A DNA stretch of 32,059 nucleotides, taken from assembly GCA_030683915.1 (NCBI GenBank), contig JAUXPG010000475.1, forward strand, positions 1-32,059, in the 5' to 3' direction. The notes under the pieces are model-generated. The model was not told the DNA's origin. It worked only from the letters and a program-made list of their open reading frames with translations, and searched no databases. This document shows positions 11,321-21,442 of the stretch, piece by piece (the stretch's first letter is position 1; the number at the start of each line of letters is the position of its first letter). The translations under genes and the position numbers were made by a program. The DNA comes from Gemmobacter sp. Its GTDB lineage: Bacteria > Pseudomonadota > Alphaproteobacteria > Rhodobacterales > Rhodobacteraceae.

Positions 11321-11464
11321 TCTGGAACTCGGATGCCTTCACGCTGCCACGATGATTCTTTAAATGTCTTTCACGACAGTTGAAAAGACCGAGATTTACG
11401 GCGACCTCCCGCAACGGGCGGTTCGGGGCGGTGCAGGCACCAAAACGGCAAGGAACAGTGGACT

Positions 11465-12283
11465 ATGGGATTTCCCGGGACCTGGATGACGGAAAGCGAA
11501 AGCGTGGTCTACCGCGTGGTGCCCAAGTGCGCCTGTTCGACCATTGGTCAGGTCATGTTCTATTCCGATCACGGCCGTTTCTTTGATGGCGATATTCACG
11601 ATGCAACCCAAGGGCTGCACAAATGGGCGATCGAGGCCAGTCAGTCCCGGATCACCAAGGCGGTCAAGGGCCGCAAGGTTCATGCCTTCACCTGTGTTCG
11701 CAACCCCTATGCGCGCATCCTCTCCAGCTTTTTCGACAAGATTTGCGGAATCCAGCGCAACGGCAAGCGGTATCGCGGCAATCTGGTGCCGCTCCTGGTC
11801 CAGAAATACGGGATCGAGGTCGGCGGCGACGACGGCAAGCAACCGTTTGACCAGATCAAATCGTTCCGCCGCTTTTTGCTGTTCACGCGTGACACCATCC
11901 GCTTTCGCAAGCCGATGGAGCCCGATATCCACTGGTCCGCGATGTCGGGGCACATTTCCACCTTCATCGTCAACGGCGGGCGCTACAACAGCATCTTTTT
12001 CACCGAGGATTTCAACCGCGGCATGCAGGGCGTGCTCGATGCCATCCAGACCCCGGTCAAGGTCGATCTGGCCACGATTCCGCGCTTCAACGAATCCGAA
12101 GGGCACGGGCCGAAGCGGGAACACCCGGTCAGCGCCTATTTCGACGACCTGTCGATGCATCTGATGTGGGAAATCTACCGCAAGGATTTCCAGCTGTTCC
12201 GCTATGATTTCGACAATCCCGACAACAAGATGCCACTGGGCGAGGTTGATCTGGCCGAGGTTCACGCCAAGCTGGGCGACTGA
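11465..12283 (+). CDS. Sulfotransferase family 2 protein
   Basis: RVVPKCACSTIGQVMFYSDHG resembles the 5'-PSB motif. AFTCVRNPYARILSSFFDKI resembles the 3'-phosphate-binding motif. SD AAGGAA upstream. Confidence 0.85.
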   Translation: MGFPGTWMTESESVVYRVVPKCACSTIGQVMFYSDHGRFFDGDIHDATQGLHKWAIEASQSRITKAVKGRKVHAFTCVRNPYARILSSFFDKICGIQRNGKRYRGNLVPLLVQKYGIEVGGDDGKQPFDQIKSFRRFLLFTRDTIRFRKPMEPDIHWSAMSGHISTFIVNGGRYNSIFFTEDFNRGMQGVLDAIQTPVKVDLATIPRFNESEGHGPKREHPVSAYFDDLSMHLMWEIYRKDFQLFRYDFDNPDNKMPLGEVDLAEVHAKLGD

Positions 12284-13464
12284 AGCCGGGCGGACAGCAG
12301 GCCCAGAAACGCCGCCACCGCCGCGTCGGGCGCGGCGCCTTCGCGCAAGGTTACGCCCACCGGCACCAAGGGATCGGGCAGCGCAAACTCGACCTTGCGC
12401 AGGTCGGGCCGCAAGCCCGCCAGCGCCCCCGCGCCGTAGCTGAGCAAGGCGAGCGACCCGCTTTCCACGATCATCTGTTCGGCATGGGCGAAGGACCAGA
12501 TTTCGCAGGTCTGCGCCGGGGGGCGGGCGCCAAAGGTGGTGAACAGCGCCTCGAACCAGCGGCGGATCGGCGTGCCATGCGGACCCACGATCCAGCGCGC
12601 CTGTGCCAGCCGGTCGATCGTGACGTGGCCTGCATGGATCGGATGATCGGTTGACGCGATCAATGTGAAGGCCTCGGTCGTCAGCGGGCGTTCGACCAGC
12701 CCGGCGGGGGCAGGTTGGCGCAGGATGCCCACGATCAGGTCAATTTCGCCGCGCCGCAAGGCCTCGGTCAAAAGGGCATAGCTGCCGGGCATCGCCACCA
12801 GCCGCAGCGCGGGGTGCGCGCGCGTCAGGTCGCCCATCGCCTGCATCACGGCGTTCTGACCGGAAAACGGCAGCATCCCCACCGCCACGCGGCCCGACAT
12901 GCCCACCACCCGTTCGGCCAGCAAAGCGGGCAATCCGGCCAGCACCGCTTGCGCCTCGGCCCAGAGACCTGCAAGTGCCTTGGCCTGCGGTGTCGCGTGC
13001 AGCCCGTTGGGGCGGCGGGCAAACAGCGCCGCGCCCAACGCGGCGGCGGTTTCTGCCACAAGGCGGCTGACCGCCGGTTGTGTCACGCCCAGCCGCGCCG
13101 CCGCGCCGCTGGCGCCGCCCATGTCCACCACCGCGGCGACCGCGCGCAGATGCGCCCACCGCAAGAACACCGGCACCCGCGCCGGCCCCGGCGGCAGGCC
13201 CAGCGCCGTGCGCTCCACCGCCGCGATCCGTGCCAGCAGGCGCACGCAGACGGGCAACACCGCCTCGCCCGCCGCTGTGGGGTCAATGCCCGACCAGCCG
13301 CGCTGGAAGAGTGGCGCCCCCAGTGCCGCCTCGGCCCCGGCCAGCGCCCGCGACAGGGCCGAGGGGCTCGCGTTCAGCACCTGCGCGGCGCCGGTCAGGC
13401 TGCGGGCGTCGGCCAGCACCGGCAAGGCCCGGATCATGCGCAAGGTTAGCGGTGGGTCCATCAT
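12262..13464 (-). CDS. LysR-type transcriptional regulator with two tandem N-terminal winged-HTH domains
   Basis: MMDPPLTLRMIRALPVLADARSLTGAAQVLNASPSALSRALAGAEAALGAPLFQR (first HTH), then FLRWAHLRAVAAVVDMGGASGAAARLGVTQPAVSRLVAETAAALGAALFARRPNGLHATPQAKAL (second HTH), then a LysR substrate-binding domain (GRVAVGMLPF...LTEALRRGEIDLIVGIL). Start set to 13464, not the 13830 ORF start. Confidence 0.88.
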   Translation of the reverse strand: MMDPPLTLRMIRALPVLADARSLTGAAQVLNASPSALSRALAGAEAALGAPLFQRGWSGIDPTAAGEAVLPVCVRLLARIAAVERTALGLPPGPARVPVFLRWAHLRAVAAVVDMGGASGAAARLGVTQPAVSRLVAETAAALGAALFARRPNGLHATPQAKALAGLWAEAQAVLAGLPALLAERVVGMSGRVAVGMLPFSGQNAVMQAMGDLTRAHPALRLVAMPGSYALLTEALRRGEIDLIVGILRQPAPAGLVERPLTTEAFTLIASTDHPIHAGHVTIDRLAQARWIVGPHGTPIRRWFEALFTTFGARPPAQTCEIWSFAHAEQMIVESGSLALLSYGAGALAGLRPDLRKVEFALPDPLVPVGVTLREGAAPDAAVAAFLGLLSARLQSPSLA

Positions 13465-13494
13465 GCCCGCGGTATAACCAGATTGGCGGCCCAC

Positions 13495-13509
13495 ATTCAA
13501 ATCTTGCAT
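13495..13509. promoter_or_regulatory. Candidate LysR-type T-N11-A operator between the divergent LysR and LigM-like genes
   Basis: ATTCAA-ATC-TTGCAT: imperfect dyad (5/6 arm match) containing T-N11-A (13496..13508), in the 96-bp divergent intergenic region. GGCGG (13485-13489) and CCGCC (13512-13516) flank it. Confidence 0.4.
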
Positions 13510-13560
13510 ATCCGCCGCTGCCCCGCGCCCGCTATCCTCCGCCCGACAAAGGAGGACACC

Positions 13561-14931
13561 ATGACCCGCTCCCTGCAAGCCAAGATCGATGCGCACGGCA
13601 ACCCCGCCCACATGTTGCAAAACGCTCCGTCCGGCCCCTATCAGTTTCCCATCCCCGCCCAATACACCAATTGGGTTGAGGAGGTTCGCGCATGGCGGCA
13701 TGGCGTGGTCTTGCTGAACCAGTCCTACCACATGACTGACCTTTACGTCCGTGGCCCGGATGTGGTGCCGTTTCTGTCGCATGTCGGCGTGAACAGCTTT
13801 GCCGGGTTCGGGCGTGACAAGGCCAAGCAACTGGTCTGCGTGTCACCCGACGGCCATGTCATCGGCGATGGCATCATCTTTGGGCTGGAAGATACCGAGG
13901 CGCTGTATGTCGGGCGGCCACCGCTGGCCAACTGGCTGGCGTTTCAAGCCAGCCTCGGGCAGTTCGATGTCAGCGTGGAATTCGACATCCGTTCGCTGGA
14001 GTCTCCCGACAAGCCGCGCAAGCTGTACCGTTACGAAATTCAGGGACCGGAGGCGCTTGACCTGCTGGCCGATGTGAATGAAGGCGGCCCGCTGACCACC
14101 CGTTTTTTCGCGATGGGCGAAATCACCATCGCAGGCTGCAAGGCGCGCACGCTCTGCCACGGCATGGGCGGCGCCAAGGGGCTGGAAATCTGGGGGCCCT
14201 ACGCCGACGCCCGCAAGGTCTATGACAGGTTGCTGGAGGTCGGCGCCCGCTATGGCCTGTTGCGCGCCGGCGCGCGCGCCTATTCGACAGCGTCGATGGA
14301 ATCGGGCTGGATTCCGTCGCCCCTGCCCGCGATCTACACCGGCGAGGCGATGCGCGCCTATCGTGAATGGCTGTCCGATACCAGTTTCGAGGCCACCTGT
14401 TCTGTCGGTGGCAGCTTTCAACCCGATGATGTGGCGCAGTATTATCTGACGCCGTGGGACCTTGATTATGGCCGGGTGGTGAAGTTTGACCATGACTTCA
14501 TCGGCCGCGCGGCACTGGAGCGCATGGCGCCCGGGCCGCACCGGGTCAAGGTGACGCTGGTGTGGGACAAGGCCGATGTGTTGCGCATCTTCGCGGGCAT
14601 GATGGAGGACTACCCGGCGCCGAAGCTGATGGAACTTCCCTCGGGGCATTATGCCGCCCACCCCTACGATCAGGTCCTGTCAGGCGGGGAGATGGTGGGG
14701 CTGTCAACCTACCCGGTCTACTCGGCCAATGAACGGGCGTGGATCTCGCTTGCGATGCTGCGCGCCGATCTGGCTGCCGAAGGGTCGCGGGTCGACATAT
14801 TGTGGGGCGAAAAGGATGGTGGAACCGCGAAACCCCATGTCGAGCGTCATCGCCAGATGACCGTAGCCGCCACAGTCCATCCCTGGCCGATCCACACCGC
14901 CACGCGCGAAGGTTACCGCCGTCAGACCTGA
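13561..14931 (+). CDS. LigM/DesA-like tetrahydrofolate-dependent aromatic O-demethylase (GcvT/aminomethyltransferase superfamily)
   Basis: MTRSLQAKIDAHGNPAHMLQNAPSGPYQFPIPAQYTNWVEEVRAWRHGVVLLNQSYHMTDLYVRGPDVVPFLSHVGVNSF resembles the LigM (vanillate/3-O-methylgallate) and DesA (syringate) family. SD AGGAGG upstream of ATG 13561. Confidence 0.82.
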   Translation: MTRSLQAKIDAHGNPAHMLQNAPSGPYQFPIPAQYTNWVEEVRAWRHGVVLLNQSYHMTDLYVRGPDVVPFLSHVGVNSFAGFGRDKAKQLVCVSPDGHVIGDGIIFGLEDTEALYVGRPPLANWLAFQASLGQFDVSVEFDIRSLESPDKPRKLYRYEIQGPEALDLLADVNEGGPLTTRFFAMGEITIAGCKARTLCHGMGGAKGLEIWGPYADARKVYDRLLEVGARYGLLRAGARAYSTASMESGWIPSPLPAIYTGEAMRAYREWLSDTSFEATCSVGGSFQPDDVAQYYLTPWDLDYGRVVKFDHDFIGRAALERMAPGPHRVKVTLVWDKADVLRIFAGMMEDYPAPKLMELPSGHYAAHPYDQVLSGGEMVGLSTYPVYSANERAWISLAMLRADLAAEGSRVDILWGEKDGGTAKPHVERHRQMTVAATVHPWPIHTATREGYRRQT

Positions 14932-14994
14932 CCGGCCTTGCCTTGAACCCCCGCGCTGGCCGATCTAGGTTGGCGGCCAGCAAGGGGGCAGACC

Positions 14995-16149
14995 ATGGCC
15001 AAGCCACGCAGCATCTTCGAGGAAGTTCAGGGCGAAAGGTCCCGCACGCCCACCGGGGGCGGCATGATTGACAAGGCCCCGCGCGGCGCCCGCGGGGCGG
15101 TGCGCGGCTGGCTGATCGCGCTGTTTCTTCTGGTGGTGGTGATGATCGCCGTGGGCGGGGCAACCCGTTTGACCGACAGCGGCCTGTCCATCACCGAATG
15201 GCGCCCCGTGACTGGCGCGCTGCCCCCCCTGACTGCCGAGGCATGGCAGGCCGAGTTCGACAAATACCGCCAGATCCCGCAGTATCAGTTGATGAACAAG
15301 GGCATGAGCCTTTCGGACTTCCAGTTCATCTATTGGTGGGAATGGGGGCATCGGCAGCTCGGCCGCCTGATCGGGCTGGTCTGGGCGGTGGGGTTTGTGT
15401 TCTTTTGGGCCACCAAGCGCATCCCGCCGGGCTGGACCGGGCGTCTGGTGTTCGTCGGGGTGTTGGGTGGGCTGCAAGGCGCCATCGGCTGGTGGATGGT
15501 GGCCAGCGGGCTGACGGGCGACATGGTGCGCGTCGCGTCCTATCGCCTTGCCACCCATCTGGGGCTGGCCTTTGTGATCCTTGGATTCCTTGCGTGGTAT
15601 GTTTTCCTGCTGGGCCGCAGCGAAGCCGACCTGATGCAGGCGCGGCGCGGACGCGAGGGGCGGCTGTTCTCCATCACCACCGGGTTGATGCATTTCGCCT
15701 TTCTGCAAATCCTGCTGGGCGCGTTGGTGGCGGGCATCGACGCGGGCCGCGCCTTTCCCACATGGCCGGACATGAACGGCGAATTCTTTCCGTCAAACGC
15801 GCTTTATGTGCCTGACGGCGGGGCGGTCTGGCGGGCGTTTTTCGAGAATGAAGGCATGGTTCAGTTTCTGCACCGGATGTCGGGGTATCTGCTGTTCGCC
15901 TTCGGGCTTGTGGTCTGGCTGCGCGGGCGCAAATCGCCGCATGCGGTCACGCGGCGGGCGTATGACTGGGTTGCGGTCATGCTGTTCGGGCAGATGGTGC
16001 TGGGCATTGTCACCGTGCTGACGTCGGCCCACCTGCACGTGGCCCTGACCCATCAGATCGGCGCCGTCATTCTTTGGGTGCTGATCCTGCGGGCGCGGCA
16101 CATGGCACAATACCCCGTGGCGGGGTCGATCGCGAAAGGCACCGCATGA
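14995..16149 (+). CDS. ctaA: Heme A synthase (COX15/CtaA)
   Basis: MIAVGGATRLTDSGLSITEWRPVTGALPPLTAEAWQAEFDKYRQIPQYQLMNKGMSLSDFQFIYWWEWGHRQLGRLIG is diagnostic for alphaproteobacterial CtaA/COX15. Multiple TM segments. Confidence 0.96.
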   Translation: MAKPRSIFEEVQGERSRTPTGGGMIDKAPRGARGAVRGWLIALFLLVVVMIAVGGATRLTDSGLSITEWRPVTGALPPLTAEAWQAEFDKYRQIPQYQLMNKGMSLSDFQFIYWWEWGHRQLGRLIGLVWAVGFVFFWATKRIPPGWTGRLVFVGVLGGLQGAIGWWMVASGLTGDMVRVASYRLATHLGLAFVILGFLAWYVFLLGRSEADLMQARRGREGRLFSITTGLMHFAFLQILLGALVAGIDAGRAFPTWPDMNGEFFPSNALYVPDGGAVWRAFFENEGMVQFLHRMSGYLLFAFGLVVWLRGRKSPHAVTRRAYDWVAVMLFGQMVLGIVTVLTSAHLHVALTHQIGAVILWVLILRARHMAQYPVAGSIAKGTA

Positions 16150-17618
16150 GCTTTGCAGACCTGATGGCATTCCAGCGCGACACCGAGGCGCTGGGCCATA
16201 TCGCGGGCCGCCTTGGCTGGGATCAGGAAACCATGATGCCGCGTGGCGCCGCCGGTCACAGGGCCGAGGAAGCCGGCGCGCTGGAGGGCGTGCTGCACGC
16301 CCGCCGCACCGACCTGCGGGTGGGCGAATGGCTGGCCGCTGCGGTTCCCGCGGACGAGGTGCAGGCGGCTCACTTGCGCCACATCCGGCGCGACTATACC
16401 CGGCACAGCAAGGTGCCGGCGCGTCTGGCGCAGGAACTGGCGCGGCTGACCAGCTTGTCCCAGGGCATTTGGGCCGAGGCGCGGGCGCGGGGCGAGGTGG
16501 CACATTTTCTGCCCACCCTGCAACAGATTGTGGCGCTGAAGCGCGAAGAGGCGGCGGCGCTGGCCGATGGCACCAATGCAGGGCTTTATGACAGCCTGCT
16601 GGACGATTACGAACCCGGCGCCACGGCAGAATGGATCGGCGGTGTGTTTGGCCGCATGCGCCCGCGTCTGGTGGCCTTGCGCGAACGGGTGCTGGGGGCC
16701 GCCGCGCCAGAGCCGTTGAAAGGCGAATTCCCCGCTGAACAGCAGATGCGTATCGCGCGCGATCTGGCCACGGCCTTTGGCTATGACTGGACGCGCGGCC
16801 GGCTGGATCTGGCCGTTCACCCATTCTCCAGCGGGTCGGGCAATGATGTGCGGATCACCACGCGCGTCAGCGAAACCGATCCGTTCAACTGTTTTTATTC
16901 CACTATCCACGAGGTAGGCCACGCGGCCTATGAACAGAACATCGATCAGTCCTTCCTGTTCACCCCGCTTGGGCGGGGCGTGTCGATGGGCGTGCATGAA
17001 AGCCAGAGCCGCAGCTATGAAAACCAGCTCGGCCGCAGCCGGGGCTTCACCGGCTGGTTGTTCGGGCGGATGCAGGCCGAGGGCTTTGCCCTCAATCTGC
17101 CGGATGCCGACTCGTTCTACCGCGCGGTGAACCGCGTCCAGCCCGGCTTTATCCGCACCGAGGCGGACGAGGTGCATTACAACCTGCACATCATGATGAG
17201 GTTTGATCTGGAGCGCGCGATGATCGCCGGTGACCTTCAGGCGGCCGATCTGGAAGCCGCGTGGAACGACCGCTTCATGGCCGATTTCGGCGTTGCGGTG
17301 GACAAGCCTGCCAATGGCATGCTGCAGGATGTGCATTGGTCGGTCGGGCTGTTCGGCTATTTCCCGACCTACAGCCTCGGCAACCTCTACGCGGGGTGTC
17401 TGGTCAAGGCGTTGCGCGCCGATCTGCCGGGGCTGGACGGAGATCTTGCGCGGGGCGACGCAACTGCCGCGACCGGCTGGATGCGCGAACGGTTGCAGCG
17501 GTTTGGCGGCCTGCGCGAACCGCGTCAGACCGTGGCCCATGCCTGCGGATTTGAACCCGACGAGGCGCCGCTGCTCGATTATCTCGACGCCAAGTTTTCC
17601 GAACTCTACCGGCTCTGA
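16146..17618 (+). CDS. M32 family metallocarboxypeptidase (carboxypeptidase Taq)
   Basis: MSFADLMAFQRDTEALGHIAGRLGWDQETMMPRGAAGHRAEE and zinc motif HEVGH in STIHEVGHAAYEQNID. ATGA overlap with the ctaA stop, so the start is 16146. Confidence 0.95.
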   Translation: MSFADLMAFQRDTEALGHIAGRLGWDQETMMPRGAAGHRAEEAGALEGVLHARRTDLRVGEWLAAAVPADEVQAAHLRHIRRDYTRHSKVPARLAQELARLTSLSQGIWAEARARGEVAHFLPTLQQIVALKREEAAALADGTNAGLYDSLLDDYEPGATAEWIGGVFGRMRPRLVALRERVLGAAAPEPLKGEFPAEQQMRIARDLATAFGYDWTRGRLDLAVHPFSSGSGNDVRITTRVSETDPFNCFYSTIHEVGHAAYEQNIDQSFLFTPLGRGVSMGVHESQSRSYENQLGRSRGFTGWLFGRMQAEGFALNLPDADSFYRAVNRVQPGFIRTEADEVHYNLHIMMRFDLERAMIAGDLQAADLEAAWNDRFMADFGVAVDKPANGMLQDVHWSVGLFGYFPTYSLGNLYAGCLVKALRADLPGLDGDLARGDATAATGWMRERLQRFGGLREPRQTVAHACGFEPDEAPLLDYLDAKFSELYRL

Positions 17619-17621
17619 CCC

Positions 17622-18854
17622 ATGTCCGCCGAACCACCCGCCCCGTCGCCCCGACCCCTGCAAGGGGCGGCGGGGCCGGGTTCGGCGCACGCGCTGGCCC
17701 GCAGTCGCGCGGTCTGGGCGCTCGCGCTCGGGCAAACGCTGGGCTATGCCTGCATGTTCTACATCTTTGCCGGGCTGGTCCTGTTCTGGACCCGTGATCT
17801 GGGCTGGGCCAAATCCACCTTGGCTGCCGGGCCGATGCTGGCGATCCTGTTGGCGGCCGGTCTGGCCCCGGTGATGGGGCGGCTGGTGGACCGGGGGCGC
17901 GGACCCGAGGCAATGGCGGGCGGCGCGGTGCTGGGCGCGCTGGCACTGGCGGGCATGGCGATGGTGGAAACGCCGGGACAGTGGCTGGCGGTCTGGGCGC
18001 TGAATGGCGTGGCGCAGGCGGCCTGCCTTTACGAGGTGTGCTTTGCCTTTCTGATCCGAAGGTTGGGCGCTGCCGCCCGCGTCGCCATCATCCGGGTGAC
18101 GCTGGTGGCGGGCTTTGCCTCGACCCTCGCTTTTCCGGCCTTTGCCGCCGTGGCGGGTGCGTTCGGCTGGCGCGCGGCGGTCTGGGGGGCGGCGGTGGTG
18201 ATGCTGGGCGCAGTCGGGCCGCTGCACCTGTGGGGCGGGCTGGCGCTGCGCCGGCAAGGTGTGCAACCGACGGCCCGCGCCGCCCCGCCCGATGCTCCGC
18301 CGGTCTGGCGCCTGCCGGCGTTCTGGCTGCTGGCGCTGGTGTTCGCGCTGGTCAGCATGAACCACTGGATGGTGATGAGTTTTCTGGTCCCGATCTTTGT
18401 GGCGCAGGGTCAGTCCGAAGGGCTGGCCGTATTCGCTGCCGCCTGCATCGGCCCGGCACAGGTGGCCGGGCGTCTCCTGCTGATGCGGTGGGAGGCGCGG
18501 GTCGGCAATTCCCGCGCGACACTCTTCACGCTCGGCGCGCTCGTGCTGGCGGCGGCGCTGCTGGCGGCCAGCGGGGCAGGGGCGGCGGTGGTGCTGGCCT
18601 ATGTCGCCGTGCAAGGTGCGGCGATGGGCGTCACCACCATCCTGCGCCCGGTCTTGATTGCCGATGCGATGGGGCCCGACAATTACGGCGCGGTGGCCGG
18701 TGCCATCCAGATGCCCGCACTGGTGGCGGGTGCCGTCGCGCCCATGCTGGGCGCGCTTCTGCTGGAGGGGCCGGGGCTTTGGGCCCTGATGGTGGCCAGC
18801 GGGGTGTTCACCCTTGCCGCCGTCGCAGCCATGCAGGCGCTCAGGGCGCGATGA
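17622..18854 (+). CDS. MFS transporter
   Basis: About 12 hydrophobic segments (VWALALGQTLGYACMFYIFAGLVLFWTRDLGWAKSTLAAGPMLAILLAAGLAPVMGRLVDRGRG...), including the MFS loop GRLVDRGRG. Starts 4 bp after the M32 stop. Confidence 0.9.
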   Translation: MSAEPPAPSPRPLQGAAGPGSAHALARSRAVWALALGQTLGYACMFYIFAGLVLFWTRDLGWAKSTLAAGPMLAILLAAGLAPVMGRLVDRGRGPEAMAGGAVLGALALAGMAMVETPGQWLAVWALNGVAQAACLYEVCFAFLIRRLGAAARVAIIRVTLVAGFASTLAFPAFAAVAGAFGWRAAVWGAAVVMLGAVGPLHLWGGLALRRQGVQPTARAAPPDAPPVWRLPAFWLLALVFALVSMNHWMVMSFLVPIFVAQGQSEGLAVFAAACIGPAQVAGRLLLMRWEARVGNSRATLFTLGALVLAAALLAASGAGAAVVLAYVAVQGAAMGVTTILRPVLIADAMGPDNYGAVAGAIQMPALVAGAVAPMLGALLLEGPGLWALMVASGVFTLAAVAAMQALRAR

Positions 18855-19821
18855 TCGGCGTCGCGTTCAAAGTGGCCTGCTGCGGGGTGACGCCCTGGAA
18901 CATCGACCCTTCCTCAAACCACGATTTCGGCGCCGGCGCCCCCCACAGCGTCTGGCGCTGCGGGTCTTTCAGATCCCACCGGATCGGTTCCAGATCAGGG
19001 TCGCAGGTCTGGTAATCGGAACAGTAAATCTCGATTCGGTGGCCATCGGGGTCGCGCACATACAGGAAAAACGCGTTGGAAATGCCGTGCCGCCCCGGCC
19101 CGCGTTCGATGTTGGCAACCCAGCCGGTGGTGGACATCAGGTCCAGAAGGTCGATGATGTTCAGCGGGTTGGGCACCCAGAACGCGGTGTGGTGCAGCCG
19201 GGGCCCGCGACCGTTGGTAAAGGCCATGTCGTGCACCCCGCCCTTGCGGTGCAGCCACGCCGCCCACAACCGGCCCGTCACCTCGTCCTCGGTGTATTCC
19301 GTCACGCGAAAGCCCATGTCGTTCCAGAACGCGACCGAAGCGTCGACATCCGGGCTGAACGTGTTGAAATGGTCGATCCGAAGCGGCCGGACACCGCGAT
19401 AGAGCGCGTATTTCTGGTGGATCGGCGGCAGCCGGTCCATCCGGGCGTAAAACTCCAGCGGCACGCCAAACAGGTCCGACGTGCGCAGGGTCCGGCCCTG
19501 ATGCGGCCTGTCCGCCCAGGCCGTAGGACGACCCCGCGCGGCAAACCAGGCCTCCGCCCGGTCCAGATCGGCGTCATCCCAGACCTTGAAGCCCAGCACG
19601 TCCACCCCCGCCGTGTCCGACTGGTGCAGCGCGATGCAATGGTGCCCGCGTTCCTCCATCGCGCGCAGATAGAGCGAGTTTCCCGTGTCACCCGTCACCT
19701 GCAACCCCAGCGTATCGACATAGAACGCGCGGCTGCGGGCAAGGTCGGTCACGCGGTATTCCACGTGGCTCAGGCGGACGGTGTTGAAATCGGGGTAAAG
19801 GTTCGGGGCAGGAACCGGCAT
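18841..19821 (-). CDS. hpaD: Homoprotocatechuate (3,4-dihydroxyphenylacetate) 2,3-dioxygenase, VOC extradiol type
   Basis: Two VOC modules (LSHVEYRVTDLARSRAFYVDTLGLQVTG and RIDHFNTFSPDVDASVAFWNDMGFRVTEY), LHHTAFWV, FFLYVRDPDGHRIEIYCSDYQTCDPD. Next to hpaE and hpaR homologs. Confidence 0.88.
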   Translation of the reverse strand: MPVPAPNLYPDFNTVRLSHVEYRVTDLARSRAFYVDTLGLQVTGDTGNSLYLRAMEERGHHCIALHQSDTAGVDVLGFKVWDDADLDRAEAWFAARGRPTAWADRPHQGRTLRTSDLFGVPLEFYARMDRLPPIHQKYALYRGVRPLRIDHFNTFSPDVDASVAFWNDMGFRVTEYTEDEVTGRLWAAWLHRKGGVHDMAFTNGRGPRLHHTAFWVPNPLNIIDLLDLMSTTGWVANIERGPGRHGISNAFFLYVRDPDGHRIEIYCSDYQTCDPDLEPIRWDLKDPQRQTLWGAPAPKSWFEEGSMFQGVTPQQATLNATPIIAP

Positions 19822-19822
19822 C

Positions 19823-21343
<1,521 letters not shown>

Positions 21344-21362
21344 CGAAGCCCTCCGCTTTTCA

Positions 21363-21397
21363 TTAACAGGTTAAGCGTAATCCGGGGCCCGCGTCAA
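21363..21397 (-). promoter_or_regulatory. Putative hpaE promoter with palindromic candidate operator for the MarR-type regulator
   Basis: TTAAC-AG-GTTAA perfect 5-bp inverted repeat at 21363-21374. On the minus strand TTGACG (21392-21397) and TAACCT (21368-21373) are 18 bp apart, so the palindrome overlaps the putative -10. Confidence 0.5.
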
Positions 21398-21442
21398 TCC
21401 TCCGCATCTTGCGGCGGGTGGGGCGCGATTGTACACAGGTTC

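Noticed and set aside
9725-11383. 552-aa plus-strand ORF
   Set aside because: Antisense to the GT14-like gene, whose motifs (YMLSGDCMCIKS, HFDANA) are clear.
16053-18614. 853-aa minus-strand ORF
   Set aside because: Long antisense frame across M32 carboxypeptidase and MFS genes, both with strong family motifs. Its composition is that of a high-GC shadow ORF.
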